The notes below the pieces were generated by a model. That model was not told the origin of the DNA and did not search any database. It saw only the letters and a list, made by a program, of their open reading frames with translations. DNA of 64,000 nucleotides from NCBI GenBank assembly GCA_028722305.1, contig JAQYHB010000037.1, forward strand, positions 1 through 64,000, in the 5' to 3' direction. Source of the stretch: Spirochaetales bacterium (GTDB taxonomy: Bacteria; Spirochaetota; Spirochaetia; Sphaerochaetales; Sphaerochaetaceae). A program made the position numbers and the translations under genes. Shown in pieces: positions 41,343 to 50,253 of this stretch. The first letter of the stretch is position 1. Every line of letters begins with the position of its first letter.

Positions 41343-43436
41343 ATGAAAGGAGTCTACCGGCACAAACTATCCACCATGTTCCTGCTGCTCGCGCTGGTCA
41401 TCACCTTGGTCTGCGGCCTTCTGGTGGGAAGCCTGATGCGGCAGTTGCGCAATGCGGACATCGCCTCCAAGCGTATCGCGAGCTCCAGCCTCGCGCGGTA
41501 TGTGGATACCTCATTCACCACCATCCTGCGAAGCCAGGAGTCTTTCCGTTCCTCCGACGCCCTCTCCGCCTGGGCGGAAAGCAAGGACCTGAACCATTTC
41601 TATTTCAATTCCATCGCGCTGTTGAAGGAGCTGCAAAAAAGCATCAGCCCCATTTCCAGCATCACCTTCGACCTGGCCGTGACCGGAACGATGGCGGACG
41701 GGACGACGGTCACCAAGCAAGGAACCACTTCCAGGGAAGCGTATTTCAGGGACGAAACCCATCTGGACGAGGAACAGCGGCAATGCATCAACCGGCTGGT
41801 TGTGGAGCAGATTGCCACTCCGGTGCTGCTACCCGTCTACAAAGATGGGCGGTTGAGCGAACTATCCATCGTCACAACGTATGGCTATGCCGTTCCCCGG
41901 GCAGTCATCATCACCCGCATCGACATGGATTCCATCATCCCCGAAGAAGAGGAAATGCACTATGCCATCGGTAGCGACGCGCAGATCCTCGTCACCGGCC
42001 TCCAGGGAGACGAGAGCTTTTCAGAAGCCTGCAAACGACTGGACAAGATCCCGTATCTGGCACAAGGCAATCGTTTCCTAGCGGTTTACCCGATAAGCGG
42101 GACATCATGGAACCTGTATATCTCCATGGATCTTCCCCCCTATTGGGCCTTTACGCTGACCACGGTCCTGTGTGTTCTCGGCATCTTCTTCATCTGTTTC
42201 CTCGCCCTAAAGAAAATGGCGGACAACCTCTACCGACCGATTAGGGAAGTGCTCCCCTCGGCCGAGGATGATGGCGGGAAAATCGACGAGTTCGCCTTGA
42301 TCAAAGAGAACGGAAAAAAGATGGAAAGGCTTTCCCTCGAGCTGGAGGATCTGATGCAGGACAAGAAGGCAGAAGAGAACCGGAGGCGGGACTTCCACGC
42401 CCTGCAGGGGATGGCGGAACCGGACGAGCGGACCTACACCGTCATCACGCTCCACTACGACACGGACGAGGAGAAGTTGATGCCGCTGCGCATCGAGGGA
42501 GCAACGCGCCAGGACGCAAGCCTCCGATACCTGCGCTACAACGACGAACTGGACGTGATCATCGCCCAGGACGATGGCAGCGACCTGACGCAGAAGATCA
42601 ACTCGCTCCTCGGGGATTCAAGTGTCCAGGCCGCCCTCTCCGACCCGGTCTACGGAGCACAACATCTCGGACAGGCCTTCCGGCAGGCCCGCCACATCAT
42701 GGAGTACCGGCTGACCAACCCCCAGAAGCGGATCCTGACCAGCGCCGACGTCGGGACCTTCGACCAGAACAGTTACTCCTACCCCCTTTCCGTCGAGAAG
42801 GAATTCCTGCAGGCAATGACACTCGGAACCGACCAGGTGGAGTTCGCCATCCAGGAAATCATGGAGAGCAACCATCATTTGGCAGGCCCTGCCTTCCAGG
42901 GACTGGTCTACGCGGTGTCCTCGACCATCCAGCGCGCCCTTCAGGAGCTGAAGACCACCACCAAGGAGCTCTACGGGACACAGATGAACTGGGCGACCGT
43001 CTACCAGGAGAGCTCCCGTCCGGAGACCTTGGACTCGCTCTTTTCCTGCGCAAGGAATATCTCCATGGTGGTGAAACAGCGCGGGTTGAGCGACAACGAC
43101 AAGATGCTCGCGCTGATGCGCACCTATATCCAGCACCACTACTGCGAGGATATCGGCTTGCAGGATCTGGCGAACCAGTTCAACATCACCGCCAAGTACT
43201 GTGGCAAGCTCTTCAGCCAGCTTTCCAACGACACCTTCAAGAACTATCTCAACCAGTACCGTGTCGACCGGGCAAAGGATATTCTCGAACAGAATCCTAT
43301 GACCCATATCGTGGACTTGGCACAGGAAATGGGTTTCAACAGCTCGACCAGTTTCATACGAGTCTTCAACCGCTATGTCGGCATGTCCCCCAAGGCCTAC
43401 GCCGACTCAGTGGCGGCGAGACACAAGGGGCGATAA
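41343..43436 (+). CDS. Membrane-anchored AraC family regulator of the GAG-type locus
   Basis: A 697-residue one-component regulator. A membrane helix (TMFLLLALVITLVCGLLVG) and a second one near residue 280 (FTLTTVLCVLGIFFICFLAL) flank an extracytoplasmic Cache-like sensor. A long linker and a C-terminal AraC double helix-turn-helix follow (IGLQDLANQFNITAKYCGKLFSQ and VDLAQEMGFNSSTSFIRVFNRYVGMSPKAY). It should sense a sugar outside and switch on the divergent ABC/sulfatase operon and the lyase gene just downstream. ATG 41343 has GGGAGG six bases upstream. Confidence 0.9.
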   Translation: MKGVYRHKLSTMFLLLALVITLVCGLLVGSLMRQLRNADIASKRIASSSLARYVDTSFTTILRSQESFRSSDALSAWAESKDLNHFYFNSIALLKELQKSISPISSITFDLAVTGTMADGTTVTKQGTTSREAYFRDETHLDEEQRQCINRLVVEQIATPVLLPVYKDGRLSELSIVTTYGYAVPRAVIITRIDMDSIIPEEEEMHYAIGSDAQILVTGLQGDESFSEACKRLDKIPYLAQGNRFLAVYPISGTSWNLYISMDLPPYWAFTLTTVLCVLGIFFICFLALKKMADNLYRPIREVLPSAEDDGGKIDEFALIKENGKKMERLSLELEDLMQDKKAEENRRRDFHALQGMAEPDERTYTVITLHYDTDEEKLMPLRIEGATRQDASLRYLRYNDELDVIIAQDDGSDLTQKINSLLGDSSVQAALSDPVYGAQHLGQAFRQARHIMEYRLTNPQKRILTSADVGTFDQNSYSYPLSVEKEFLQAMTLGTDQVEFAIQEIMESNHHLAGPAFQGLVYAVSSTIQRALQELKTTTKELYGTQMNWATVYQESSRPETLDSLFSCARNISMVVKQRGLSDNDKMLALMRTYIQHHYCEDIGLQDLANQFNITAKYCGKLFSQLSNDTFKNYLNQYRVDRAKDILEQNPMTHIVDLAQEMGFNSSTSFIRVFNRYVGMSPKAYADSVAARHKGR

Positions 43437-43437
43437 G

Positions 43438-45201
43438 ATGTGGGCGACAACCTATCCTTCCGGCCAATTGCCGAACTATGAGCGGACGCAGGCGGACCTG
43501 ATGGTTCGCCACCAGATCATCCATAACGGGCACTACGAGATGGAAAAGTGCCTCGAACCGGTCTCCTATACAGACCATGTCCCTTGGGAGACCATTCCCT
43601 ATGGGGACGAGGAATGGGTCTTCGCCCTTGCCCGCCACAGCGTGCTTGCCTCCCTTTGTCACGCCTTTCTCGCGACGAGAAGGGAACCATATAAAGCAAC
43701 GCTTCTCTCTGTCTGGAAGGATTTTCTTGACGAACAGCCCTACACGGAAGGCCGAAAGAAGAGCACCTGGCGGAGCCTTGAATGCGGCATCAGGGCCGAG
43801 GTGTGGCTGCGGATCCTGGAGTTGATGCCGGGGAAAATTCCTTTTGCCGGTCAGATCGAGCAGTCGCTCAAGGAGCATGGCAGAGTGCTTTTCGAGACGC
43901 ATGGCCCTTTTCACCGGCTCTCCAACTGGGGTGTCATCGGCGACCATGGGCTCCTTCTGCTTGGCCTCCATACGGACAACCGACTGTGGATTGAGACCGC
44001 CTTGGACAGGCTTGCCGAAGAGCTCTCTTTGCAGACGCTGGAGGATGGCATGCATTGGGAACAGAGTCCGCTCTACCATGCCCATGTGCTCCACGCCGCA
44101 CTGGATGCGCTGCTCGTCACCGGCATCCGCAAAGGCACCCTTTTCTCGACTACAAAACTGTTGGCAGAGGGACTGGCCAGATCCACGTACGGCAAGGACC
44201 ACGTCTACCCCCAAGGGGACAGCGACCTGATGCAGGTCGGGGACCTGCTTACCCTTGCATCCATTCTGTTTCACGACCGGCGTCTTTACCGGGGGTGGTT
44301 CTTCGAGAACGCGATGGATGGGCTTGTGAAACCTTCCTGGAAAGTCCGTGCCAATCGCCATGATACCTTTGCCAGGGCAAGCGGGAACAGCTACCTGCGG
44401 GAAGGACGGTTCGAAGTCCATACCCATGCTGGTCCGCTGGGCAGCGGCCATGGGCATCTCGACCAAGGGCATGTCGACATCGTCCTTGACGGGAAATTGC
44501 TTATCGGAGACAGCGGACGCTACACCTACCGTGACTGCCTGGAACGGGAACTGCTGAAGAATCCCGTTTCCCACAATACCGTGTTCTTCCCTACGGACGC
44601 CGCATCAGCAGGAAGCTGGAGTTATCAGCGCCTGACCGACACCATCGGAAGCCGTACCACCAAGGGAGCGGTGGAAATGACACTCCGGCACCCGGCAGGG
44701 GAAATCACCCGGCGCAGGGTACTGTTGCTCGACAACCTGGTATTGGTCATCGACGACAACTACTCGGTGGACAAAGCAGCTATCGCATGGCATGCCATGC
44801 CAGCCATAGCGGCGGACACCACACACGCTGGAGCGCTCTTCCTCGCATTTGCCGGAATCGATGGAATCAGCGCCAAGCCCTACCCGATGAGCACCATGTA
44901 CAACCGGATGGAAGAAGGCACCTGCATCCAAGGAACCTTCCACTACATCGCCCTTACCGCATTCGCCCCCACACCGATCACCATCGCGCCACTTCCGCTC
45001 ACCTTCCAAGGTGACGGCTTGGAACTTTCTCCGGAATTCGGCAGCGCCTGGCATATCGAAACAGGAGGACATGCCTACGACCTCATCTCCCGCCGAAAGG
45101 AGACCATCCACCAGGTCGATATCGTCCAAGCAGGGAAAGCCGAAGGGTATGGAAGCCTGCTCGTGTGGGACGGTACACAGACGAGACGGTTTTTTGCATG
45201 A
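43438..45201 (+). CDS. Heparinase II/III family polysaccharide lyase
   Basis: A 587-residue lyase. An (alpha/alpha) toroid region (for example SNWGVIGDHGLLLLGL, GMHWEQSPLYHAHVLHAAL) precedes the C-terminal beta-sandwich with the family signature SGHGHLDQGHVDIVLDGKLLIGDSGRYTY and NPVSHNTVFF. No signal peptide, so it cuts short imported chains rather than polymer outside. It starts one base after the AraC stop (TAAG-ATG) with AGGGG upstream. Together with GH88 and two sulfatases it points to heparan/heparin- or chondroitin-like substrates; the linkage is not determinable here. Confidence 0.87.
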   Translation: MWATTYPSGQLPNYERTQADLMVRHQIIHNGHYEMEKCLEPVSYTDHVPWETIPYGDEEWVFALARHSVLASLCHAFLATRREPYKATLLSVWKDFLDEQPYTEGRKKSTWRSLECGIRAEVWLRILELMPGKIPFAGQIEQSLKEHGRVLFETHGPFHRLSNWGVIGDHGLLLLGLHTDNRLWIETALDRLAEELSLQTLEDGMHWEQSPLYHAHVLHAALDALLVTGIRKGTLFSTTKLLAEGLARSTYGKDHVYPQGDSDLMQVGDLLTLASILFHDRRLYRGWFFENAMDGLVKPSWKVRANRHDTFARASGNSYLREGRFEVHTHAGPLGSGHGHLDQGHVDIVLDGKLLIGDSGRYTYRDCLERELLKNPVSHNTVFFPTDAASAGSWSYQRLTDTIGSRTTKGAVEMTLRHPAGEITRRRVLLLDNLVLVIDDNYSVDKAAIAWHAMPAIAADTTHAGALFLAFAGIDGISAKPYPMSTMYNRMEEGTCIQGTFHYIALTAFAPTPITIAPLPLTFQGDGLELSPEFGSAWHIETGGHAYDLISRRKETIHQVDIVQAGKAEGYGSLLVWDGTQTRRFFA

Positions 45202-45354
45202 CTGGTGTCTGATGCCTGATACTTGGGTTTGCCACATTTTGGCTTTGTACAGGCTTTTATGGGATGAAGCGGAGTACCAGAGGTATCCGTATTTTCCGGG
45301 TACACGAAATACCGGACCATTGCTCATAGTCGGATACAACCCGATACGTTCCCC

Positions 45355-45528
45355 TCAGGCCAGCACCTCTTCCTTCCACTCCTGGACGGTGTGGCCCGTG
45401 GAGGAGAAGGCGATGCCCAAGAGGTGGATCGTCTTCCCCCTCTTCAGGTGAAACTTGTCGGCGTAGCGCTTCTCCTTGATCTGTCTCAAGGCAGTCTCCG
45501 CACTCTTGTCAGCAGACAAAGCGCCCTG
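45355..45528 (-). pseudogene. C-terminal remnant of an AAA-ATPase/PD-(D/E)XK family gene
   Basis: Translating the minus strand from 45528 to TGA 45355 gives 57 residues: KSAETALRQIKEKRYADKF, then KTIHLLGIAFSS and a final VQEWKEEVLA. This is the characteristic end of the DUF1703 (PF08011) half of proteins like the one at 1-891. No ATPase half or start codon is present: the frame is closed by the stop of the AraC gene immediately upstream. It is therefore a truncated copy, probably from recombination or transposon-like loss. Confidence 0.8.
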
Positions 45529-47775
45529 CTACGAGCGATTCCGATATTCAGCAGGACTGATGCCATAGCGTTCCTTGAACGCCCTGCGAAACGAATGACT
45601 ATTGGAATACCCGGTCATGTGTGAGATAGACTCTACAGGCATGCCGGAATCCTTGAGCAACCGTGCGGCTTCATCCAGTCTACGCTTCTTCACATACATC
45701 AGGAAATTGACATGGTAATGTTTCTTGAAATAAGTGGAGACATAGCTTTCATTGAGCCGGAAGTGGTCGCTCACGGAGGTGAGGGAGAAATTCTTCTCCA
45801 AATAATGTGCATCGACATAGGAGAGCATCTTCCGAGCGAACTCCTCCTTCTCACCCTTTCGCTGGACTACCAAGGCTCCTGAAACCTGCGCAAAGACACC
45901 CAGGATGTCCTCTTGGTCCAATCGTTCTATCGATTCAATCTGATTCTTGAGCAACGTAGTATCTGCCGAAGGGCCGAACGAAGATTGCAGAATTCTCAGC
46001 AAAGTGTTCTTCAGGGCCGCCAGCATAAGGAGTAGCTCCTCGTTATCCGCATGGACAAACATGTCATTTTGCCGGAACAAGTTCGTGAGGATAGCCCGGA
46101 TTGCATCCACATCGCCCTCGTAGGTAGCGTTGACCAAATGCATCTCCATGGCGAGCGGATAGCCAGTCCCCCGCTCCATGCCAGCGCCGCTGCCACCACC
46201 CCCAAGCAGTTTGTTCTGAAGTGCATATGTAGCCTGACCATAGGATTCCTGAATCCGCGAAGGGGTATCCACGACACTTCCTTGGACAACAATCTGCCGG
46301 AGGTGCAAGACACGTTCCATCTCACGGGAAAGCTCGTCGAACCAGGATTGGATCTGCTGGCCACATGCGATGTTGTCATCTACGTCAGAAAAACAGATAA
46401 ACGCAATGGTCCGTACATCGATATCGACGGTTTCCAGACGGAAATCCTCGAAGTTCTCCTCTGCCTTCCTCTTCAGCACCAAGCGGACGTCCGCCAAAGG
46501 ATCCTCGCCGTCCGCACCCTCAAGATGCATCAGCACTACCTGATAGCGTTTGGCTACCAAAATCTGCAATCTCTCAATATCCTTGTCGAAAGAATTTGGG
46601 CCTGAGGACAATGTCCCTTGAAGAAGGCGAAGCAGAAAAACCGAATGGAGTATTTCATCCTGCCGAACTCGTTCCTCGGCAAAGGCGTCGTTGTCCCGGA
46701 TTAGGCTACTTACTGCTTCTTTTAGCGACCCTAGGTCGTGAGCGGAAATATCCTTGGCGGCCAACGAACTGGCGATGTCCCCGAGGGGCTTGGATTGATG
46801 GAAGGAAAGGAAGAAGACACACAACAGGGAAATCGCGAAAAGCGCCCCAAGAAGGAGCAGGTACCGGTTCCTCATGCGAACCACGGGGCTGAGCATCTCC
46901 AGTGGGGAACAGGCGATTACGTACTGCCATTTTCCATCTCCGCTTCGTGCGTACGAAAGGAAAAGCCGGCTCGAGCCGCGCCCCCAGGTGAAATACCCGT
47001 GGTCTCCTGCAGGAAGTTCGTCAGGCCGACAGATGTCCTGCTCTCCATCTCCATGGAAGCTCACGATGTTTCCCCGGTTATCGGCGATATAAGCGTAACT
47101 CACCCCCCAAGGCGCGGACTGGGAAAGCAATGCCTGCACCTGGGACTCGTCGACCATCGCGGTGATACATCCAAGAGCAGGTCCGACCCCAAGCGGGACG
47201 GAAAGGCCATATTCGATGACATTTCCCCCTCCCGACCCCTCAAACTCCGAGGGAACGGTACGTTCGTACCCCACATAGGGAGTCCTTGCTTTCTTGGAAG
47301 CCTCCCATTGTTCATAACTCATACCGCTATCTCCGTAGCAGAGGCGGAAAAAATCATCGGAACGGTACGCATAGGAGCGGGTAATCACGTAGTCGTTCTT
47401 CCAGAACCAGATATAGTAGTTGCCGATAAAGTCCGAAAGCAAAGAATACGAGGAGAGGCTGTTGATAATCTGCTTCAGATGATAGGCGTCTTCCGCATCG
47501 TTCACCTTGTCCTCAAGCATGAACGAACGGACTTCTGGACGCATCGAAATCTGAGTCAGCATCATCTCCACGTTTTGGAACTCGGCGTTGAAAGCCTTCT
47601 CCACTTGGACCAAGATCTGTTCCCCTTGGCTTTCAATTTGATCCTTGATTTCCCCAGAGGCATGCACGTAGAGAACCACCCCCATTGCGAGCAACACCGC
47701 AAGCAAGGCGACATATGAAGCGAAAATTTTGAGGAAAAATGATTTTTCCCGTTTCACCATTTTCGTATTGTACAT
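45529..47775 (-). CDS. Membrane-anchored AraC family regulator of the second ABC system
   Basis: A 748-residue protein of the same plan as the GAG-locus regulator: membrane helix (FASYVALLAVLLAMGVVLYV), dCache-like sensor to about residue 290, membrane helix (RYLLLLGALFAISLLCVFFL), long linker and a C-terminal AraC domain (FSLTSVSDHFRLNESYVSTYFKKHY and VESISHMTGYSNSHSFRRAFKERYGISPAEY). It follows the binding-protein gene on the same strand. The leader contains a hairpin that takes in its only Shine-Dalgarno-like bases (GGCGGA). Confidence 0.88.
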   Translation of the reverse strand: MYNTKMVKREKSFFLKIFASYVALLAVLLAMGVVLYVHASGEIKDQIESQGEQILVQVEKAFNAEFQNVEMMLTQISMRPEVRSFMLEDKVNDAEDAYHLKQIINSLSSYSLLSDFIGNYYIWFWKNDYVITRSYAYRSDDFFRLCYGDSGMSYEQWEASKKARTPYVGYERTVPSEFEGSGGGNVIEYGLSVPLGVGPALGCITAMVDESQVQALLSQSAPWGVSYAYIADNRGNIVSFHGDGEQDICRPDELPAGDHGYFTWGRGSSRLFLSYARSGDGKWQYVIACSPLEMLSPVVRMRNRYLLLLGALFAISLLCVFFLSFHQSKPLGDIASSLAAKDISAHDLGSLKEAVSSLIRDNDAFAEERVRQDEILHSVFLLRLLQGTLSSGPNSFDKDIERLQILVAKRYQVVLMHLEGADGEDPLADVRLVLKRKAEENFEDFRLETVDIDVRTIAFICFSDVDDNIACGQQIQSWFDELSREMERVLHLRQIVVQGSVVDTPSRIQESYGQATYALQNKLLGGGGSGAGMERGTGYPLAMEMHLVNATYEGDVDAIRAILTNLFRQNDMFVHADNEELLLMLAALKNTLLRILQSSFGPSADTTLLKNQIESIERLDQEDILGVFAQVSGALVVQRKGEKEEFARKMLSYVDAHYLEKNFSLTSVSDHFRLNESYVSTYFKKHYHVNFLMYVKKRRLDEAARLLKDSGMPVESISHMTGYSNSHSFRRAFKERYGISPAEYRNRS

Positions 47776-47781
47776 GAAATC

Positions 47782-47813
47782 CGCCGGGATTGCAGAAGTC
47801 TGCCAGCCCGGCG
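47782..47813 (-). promoter_or_regulatory. Intercistronic hairpin before the AraC gene
   Basis: CGCCGGG (47782-47788) pairs with CCCGGCG (47807-47813), and an inner GCAGA/TCTGC (47792-47796, 47799-47803) extends the stem. It lies between the binding-protein stop and the AraC start and contains the GGCGGA ribosome-like site. No T-tract follows, so it is more likely an mRNA processing or translation-limiting hairpin than a terminator. Confidence 0.6.
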
Positions 47814-47839
47814 AAAAGAAACCAGAGAGGACTCAATAC

Positions 47840-49336
47840 TCATTTATGGTTCTTGTTGTACCAATCGGTCATGAGCCTAATCTTCTGGGAAGCTCCAGCG
47901 TCAAGGATCTTCTTCACATAGCCATCCCACTCCTTGTCGATATCGATTTTCCCCATAATGGCAAGATCTCTGAACTCCTTTACTTGAGAATCGATATCAT
48001 AGACAGCAAGCTCAGGGAAATAAGGGGCTGCCATCTCAATCTCGTCATACCCCCCGCTCCTGCTGGCGACCGTCAAGTCGTTCAGTCCTGTCTCTCCCCA
48101 GCTCTGAGCCATCAGGCTCTCAAGGACAGGGGTGTCAATCTTCGGTTTCTGGGCTCCAAGCAAGATGAAGCGCAATGAGGTATTCTTGCCTCGCCTTTCG
48201 GGTTTGATGACAATGTTGCCACTAGCGTCGCGGTTCCAATCAAGGCCTTCGATACCGGCAAAGACAAAAATGCCACCCTCTTCCGTCGCCGCCCAATCAA
48301 GAATCTCCATCACCTTCTCCGGATTCTTGCAGGTAGCGGAAATCGCCGTGTAAGTACGAATCGGGGAACCATAGCGATAGAAACTACGAGAACCATCGGA
48401 CCGAAGAGGTGGCTCAATCGGATAAAAATTCGAAATATCCACATTCAAGCTTCGAAGTTCGGTGAGCATCCAGAACCCAAGAAACGCTCCGACCTTACCA
48501 TCACGAATCTTCTCCCACATCTGCTGGGAAGAGGTAACTAAGTATTGCTGATCGACCAGACCATCAACATACAACTTCTGCATGTATTTCAGATAGTCTT
48601 TGTATCCTGGGGTCAGATAATTCGGAATTACTTTGCCATCTATAATTTGGTCGCAGGCCCCGTTAAACGCCTCCGGGAAAGTCAAATAGACAGCCGAGTA
48701 ATCGTTGTTGCGGGATGCAAGGCCCATAGTATCGTTTTTTCCATTGCCATCGGGATCATCATGGACAAACTTGTACAGCAGGTTGTACCAATCGTCGGTA
48801 GTCTTCACATCCTCAGGTTTGATGCCAAGTTTATCCATCCAGTCCTTCCGAGCGTAAGTCATCAACGGAGTTGAATCATATCGGAGCAACGGGACACCAT
48901 AGATTTTGTTGTCACCGTCATAGGTGCTCAGGCTCCATGCCAGAGGCATAATCTGACTCTGAAGATTCGGACACTTCTTCAGTAAATCATCAAGTGGCAT
49001 CAAAAGCCCCTCGCTCGCCCATCTCTGCAAGTCCGCCTTCTTGAGAATATTGACATAGTCGGGCAAGTTGCCGCTCGCCATGGTAGCATTCAATTTCTCC
49101 TGATACTGAGTCGACTCGGTAATAATCTCGATGTCTACGCCAAATTTATCCTCAATGAACTTCAGATACGGACTTTCATTGACGTCATATCCCTCGGTAT
49201 CAACGTTCACATTGGTCAAAAAGGTAAGCTTGGGAATCTCTCCCTTTTTGCTAACAGCCTCTTTGCCACCCTGTGCGAACACAACACACCCTGCAACCAG
49301 CAATGCAAGTGTCAACACCTTGTTCCGTGTACTCAT
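47840..49336 (-). CDS. ABC sugar-binding protein, LplA/YtcQ type
   Basis: A 498-residue extracytoplasmic binding protein with a signal peptide (NKVLTLALLVAGCVVFAQGG). The calcium-loop-like DDPDGNGKNDTMG, YARKDWMDKLGIKPED and WAATEEGGIFVFAGIEGLDW are the usual marks of the family. Its ligand is unknown: the cluster carries no glycoside hydrolase or lyase. Third gene after two permeases. Codons here are visibly richer in A and T than in the GAG locus. Confidence 0.9.
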   Translation of the reverse strand: MSTRNKVLTLALLVAGCVVFAQGGKEAVSKKGEIPKLTFLTNVNVDTEGYDVNESPYLKFIEDKFGVDIEIITESTQYQEKLNATMASGNLPDYVNILKKADLQRWASEGLLMPLDDLLKKCPNLQSQIMPLAWSLSTYDGDNKIYGVPLLRYDSTPLMTYARKDWMDKLGIKPEDVKTTDDWYNLLYKFVHDDPDGNGKNDTMGLASRNNDYSAVYLTFPEAFNGACDQIIDGKVIPNYLTPGYKDYLKYMQKLYVDGLVDQQYLVTSSQQMWEKIRDGKVGAFLGFWMLTELRSLNVDISNFYPIEPPLRSDGSRSFYRYGSPIRTYTAISATCKNPEKVMEILDWAATEEGGIFVFAGIEGLDWNRDASGNIVIKPERRGKNTSLRFILLGAQKPKIDTPVLESLMAQSWGETGLNDLTVASRSGGYDEIEMAAPYFPELAVYDIDSQVKEFRDLAIMGKIDIDKEWDGYVKKILDAGASQKIRLMTDWYNKNHK

Positions 49337-49376
49337 ACAAACCTCCTTATCCTGCCATGCAGGTGGTAACCAAGCT

Positions 49377-50240
49377 TCAACCCTTCACCGCGCCAATCAT
49401 TACTCCTTTTACGAAATAGCGCTGCACAAACGGGTAAACGACGAGAATAGGTACTGTGGATGCGAAGATAGCTGCTGTCTGTATCGAAAGCGTAGGCAAT
49501 TCCATATCCCCTGCATCCGCAAACATGTCCTGCATCTGAGTCCTCATGACCATGTCGTTCAGATAGACCTGAAGAGGTTTCAGGCGGGAACTGTTGATAT
49601 AGATGACTCCATCCATCAGATTGTTCCAATGGCTCACGGCAATGAATAGGAGAATCGTCGCAATCGATGCGGTGGAGAGTGGCAGGCAAATCCTGCCGAA
49701 AATCTGGAGGTCGTTTGCTCCATCGATCCGCGCACTCTCTTCCAAGGAAACCGGCAATGACTCGAAAAAATTGGTCAGAATAATCACATTCCACGGACTG
49801 AACGCCACAGGGATGATAAGAGCCCAGATGGTGTCGAACAAGTGCGTGTCGCAGACGACAAGAAAGGTGGGAATGATACCTCCGTTAAACAAAACGGCGA
49901 AAAGCACCATCCTCTTTAACAATCTGCGGCACACCATATGCCGCCTGCTGACAGCAAAAGCAAACATGCTCTGCACGGTGATTGCCAGAGCGGAACCGAC
50001 AAGGGTGCGGAAGACGCTCACCTTGAAGCTGTTATAGAAAGTCTTCTCCCGGAGAATCACTTGATACGCCTTGAGGTTGAAACCGACGGGCAACAGGTGA
50101 ATCTCTCCTTCCCTCACTAAAGACGGGTTGCTGAATGAGATGGTGATCACATACCAGAATGGAAGCAGGCACAACAGAGCGAAGAGGCTTAGGAACAGGT
50201 AGGTGAAAACCATAGAACTCTTTTTTTCATACTTCGACAT
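49377..50240 (-). CDS. ABC sugar permease, LplC/YtcP type
   Basis: A 287-residue permease with six membrane segments, EAA loop VSLEESARIDGANDLQIFGRICLPLSTASIA and the C-terminal FVQRYFVKGVMIGAVKG. Pairs with the LplB-type permease 13 bases upstream. Confidence 0.92.
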   Translation of the reverse strand: MSKYEKKSSMVFTYLFLSLFALLCLLPFWYVITISFSNPSLVREGEIHLLPVGFNLKAYQVILREKTFYNSFKVSVFRTLVGSALAITVQSMFAFAVSRRHMVCRRLLKRMVLFAVLFNGGIIPTFLVVCDTHLFDTIWALIIPVAFSPWNVIILTNFFESLPVSLEESARIDGANDLQIFGRICLPLSTASIATILLFIAVSHWNNLMDGVIYINSSRLKPLQVYLNDMVMRTQMQDMFADAGDMELPTLSIQTAAIFASTVPILVVYPFVQRYFVKGVMIGAVKG

Positions 50241-50253
50241 GCTAGTCTTCTCC

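Noticed and set aside
45202-45354. Imperfect hairpins after the heparinase-type gene
   Set aside because: Several short repeats (GTATCCG/CGGATAC) pair poorly and have no U-tract; no terminator or RNA can be supported.
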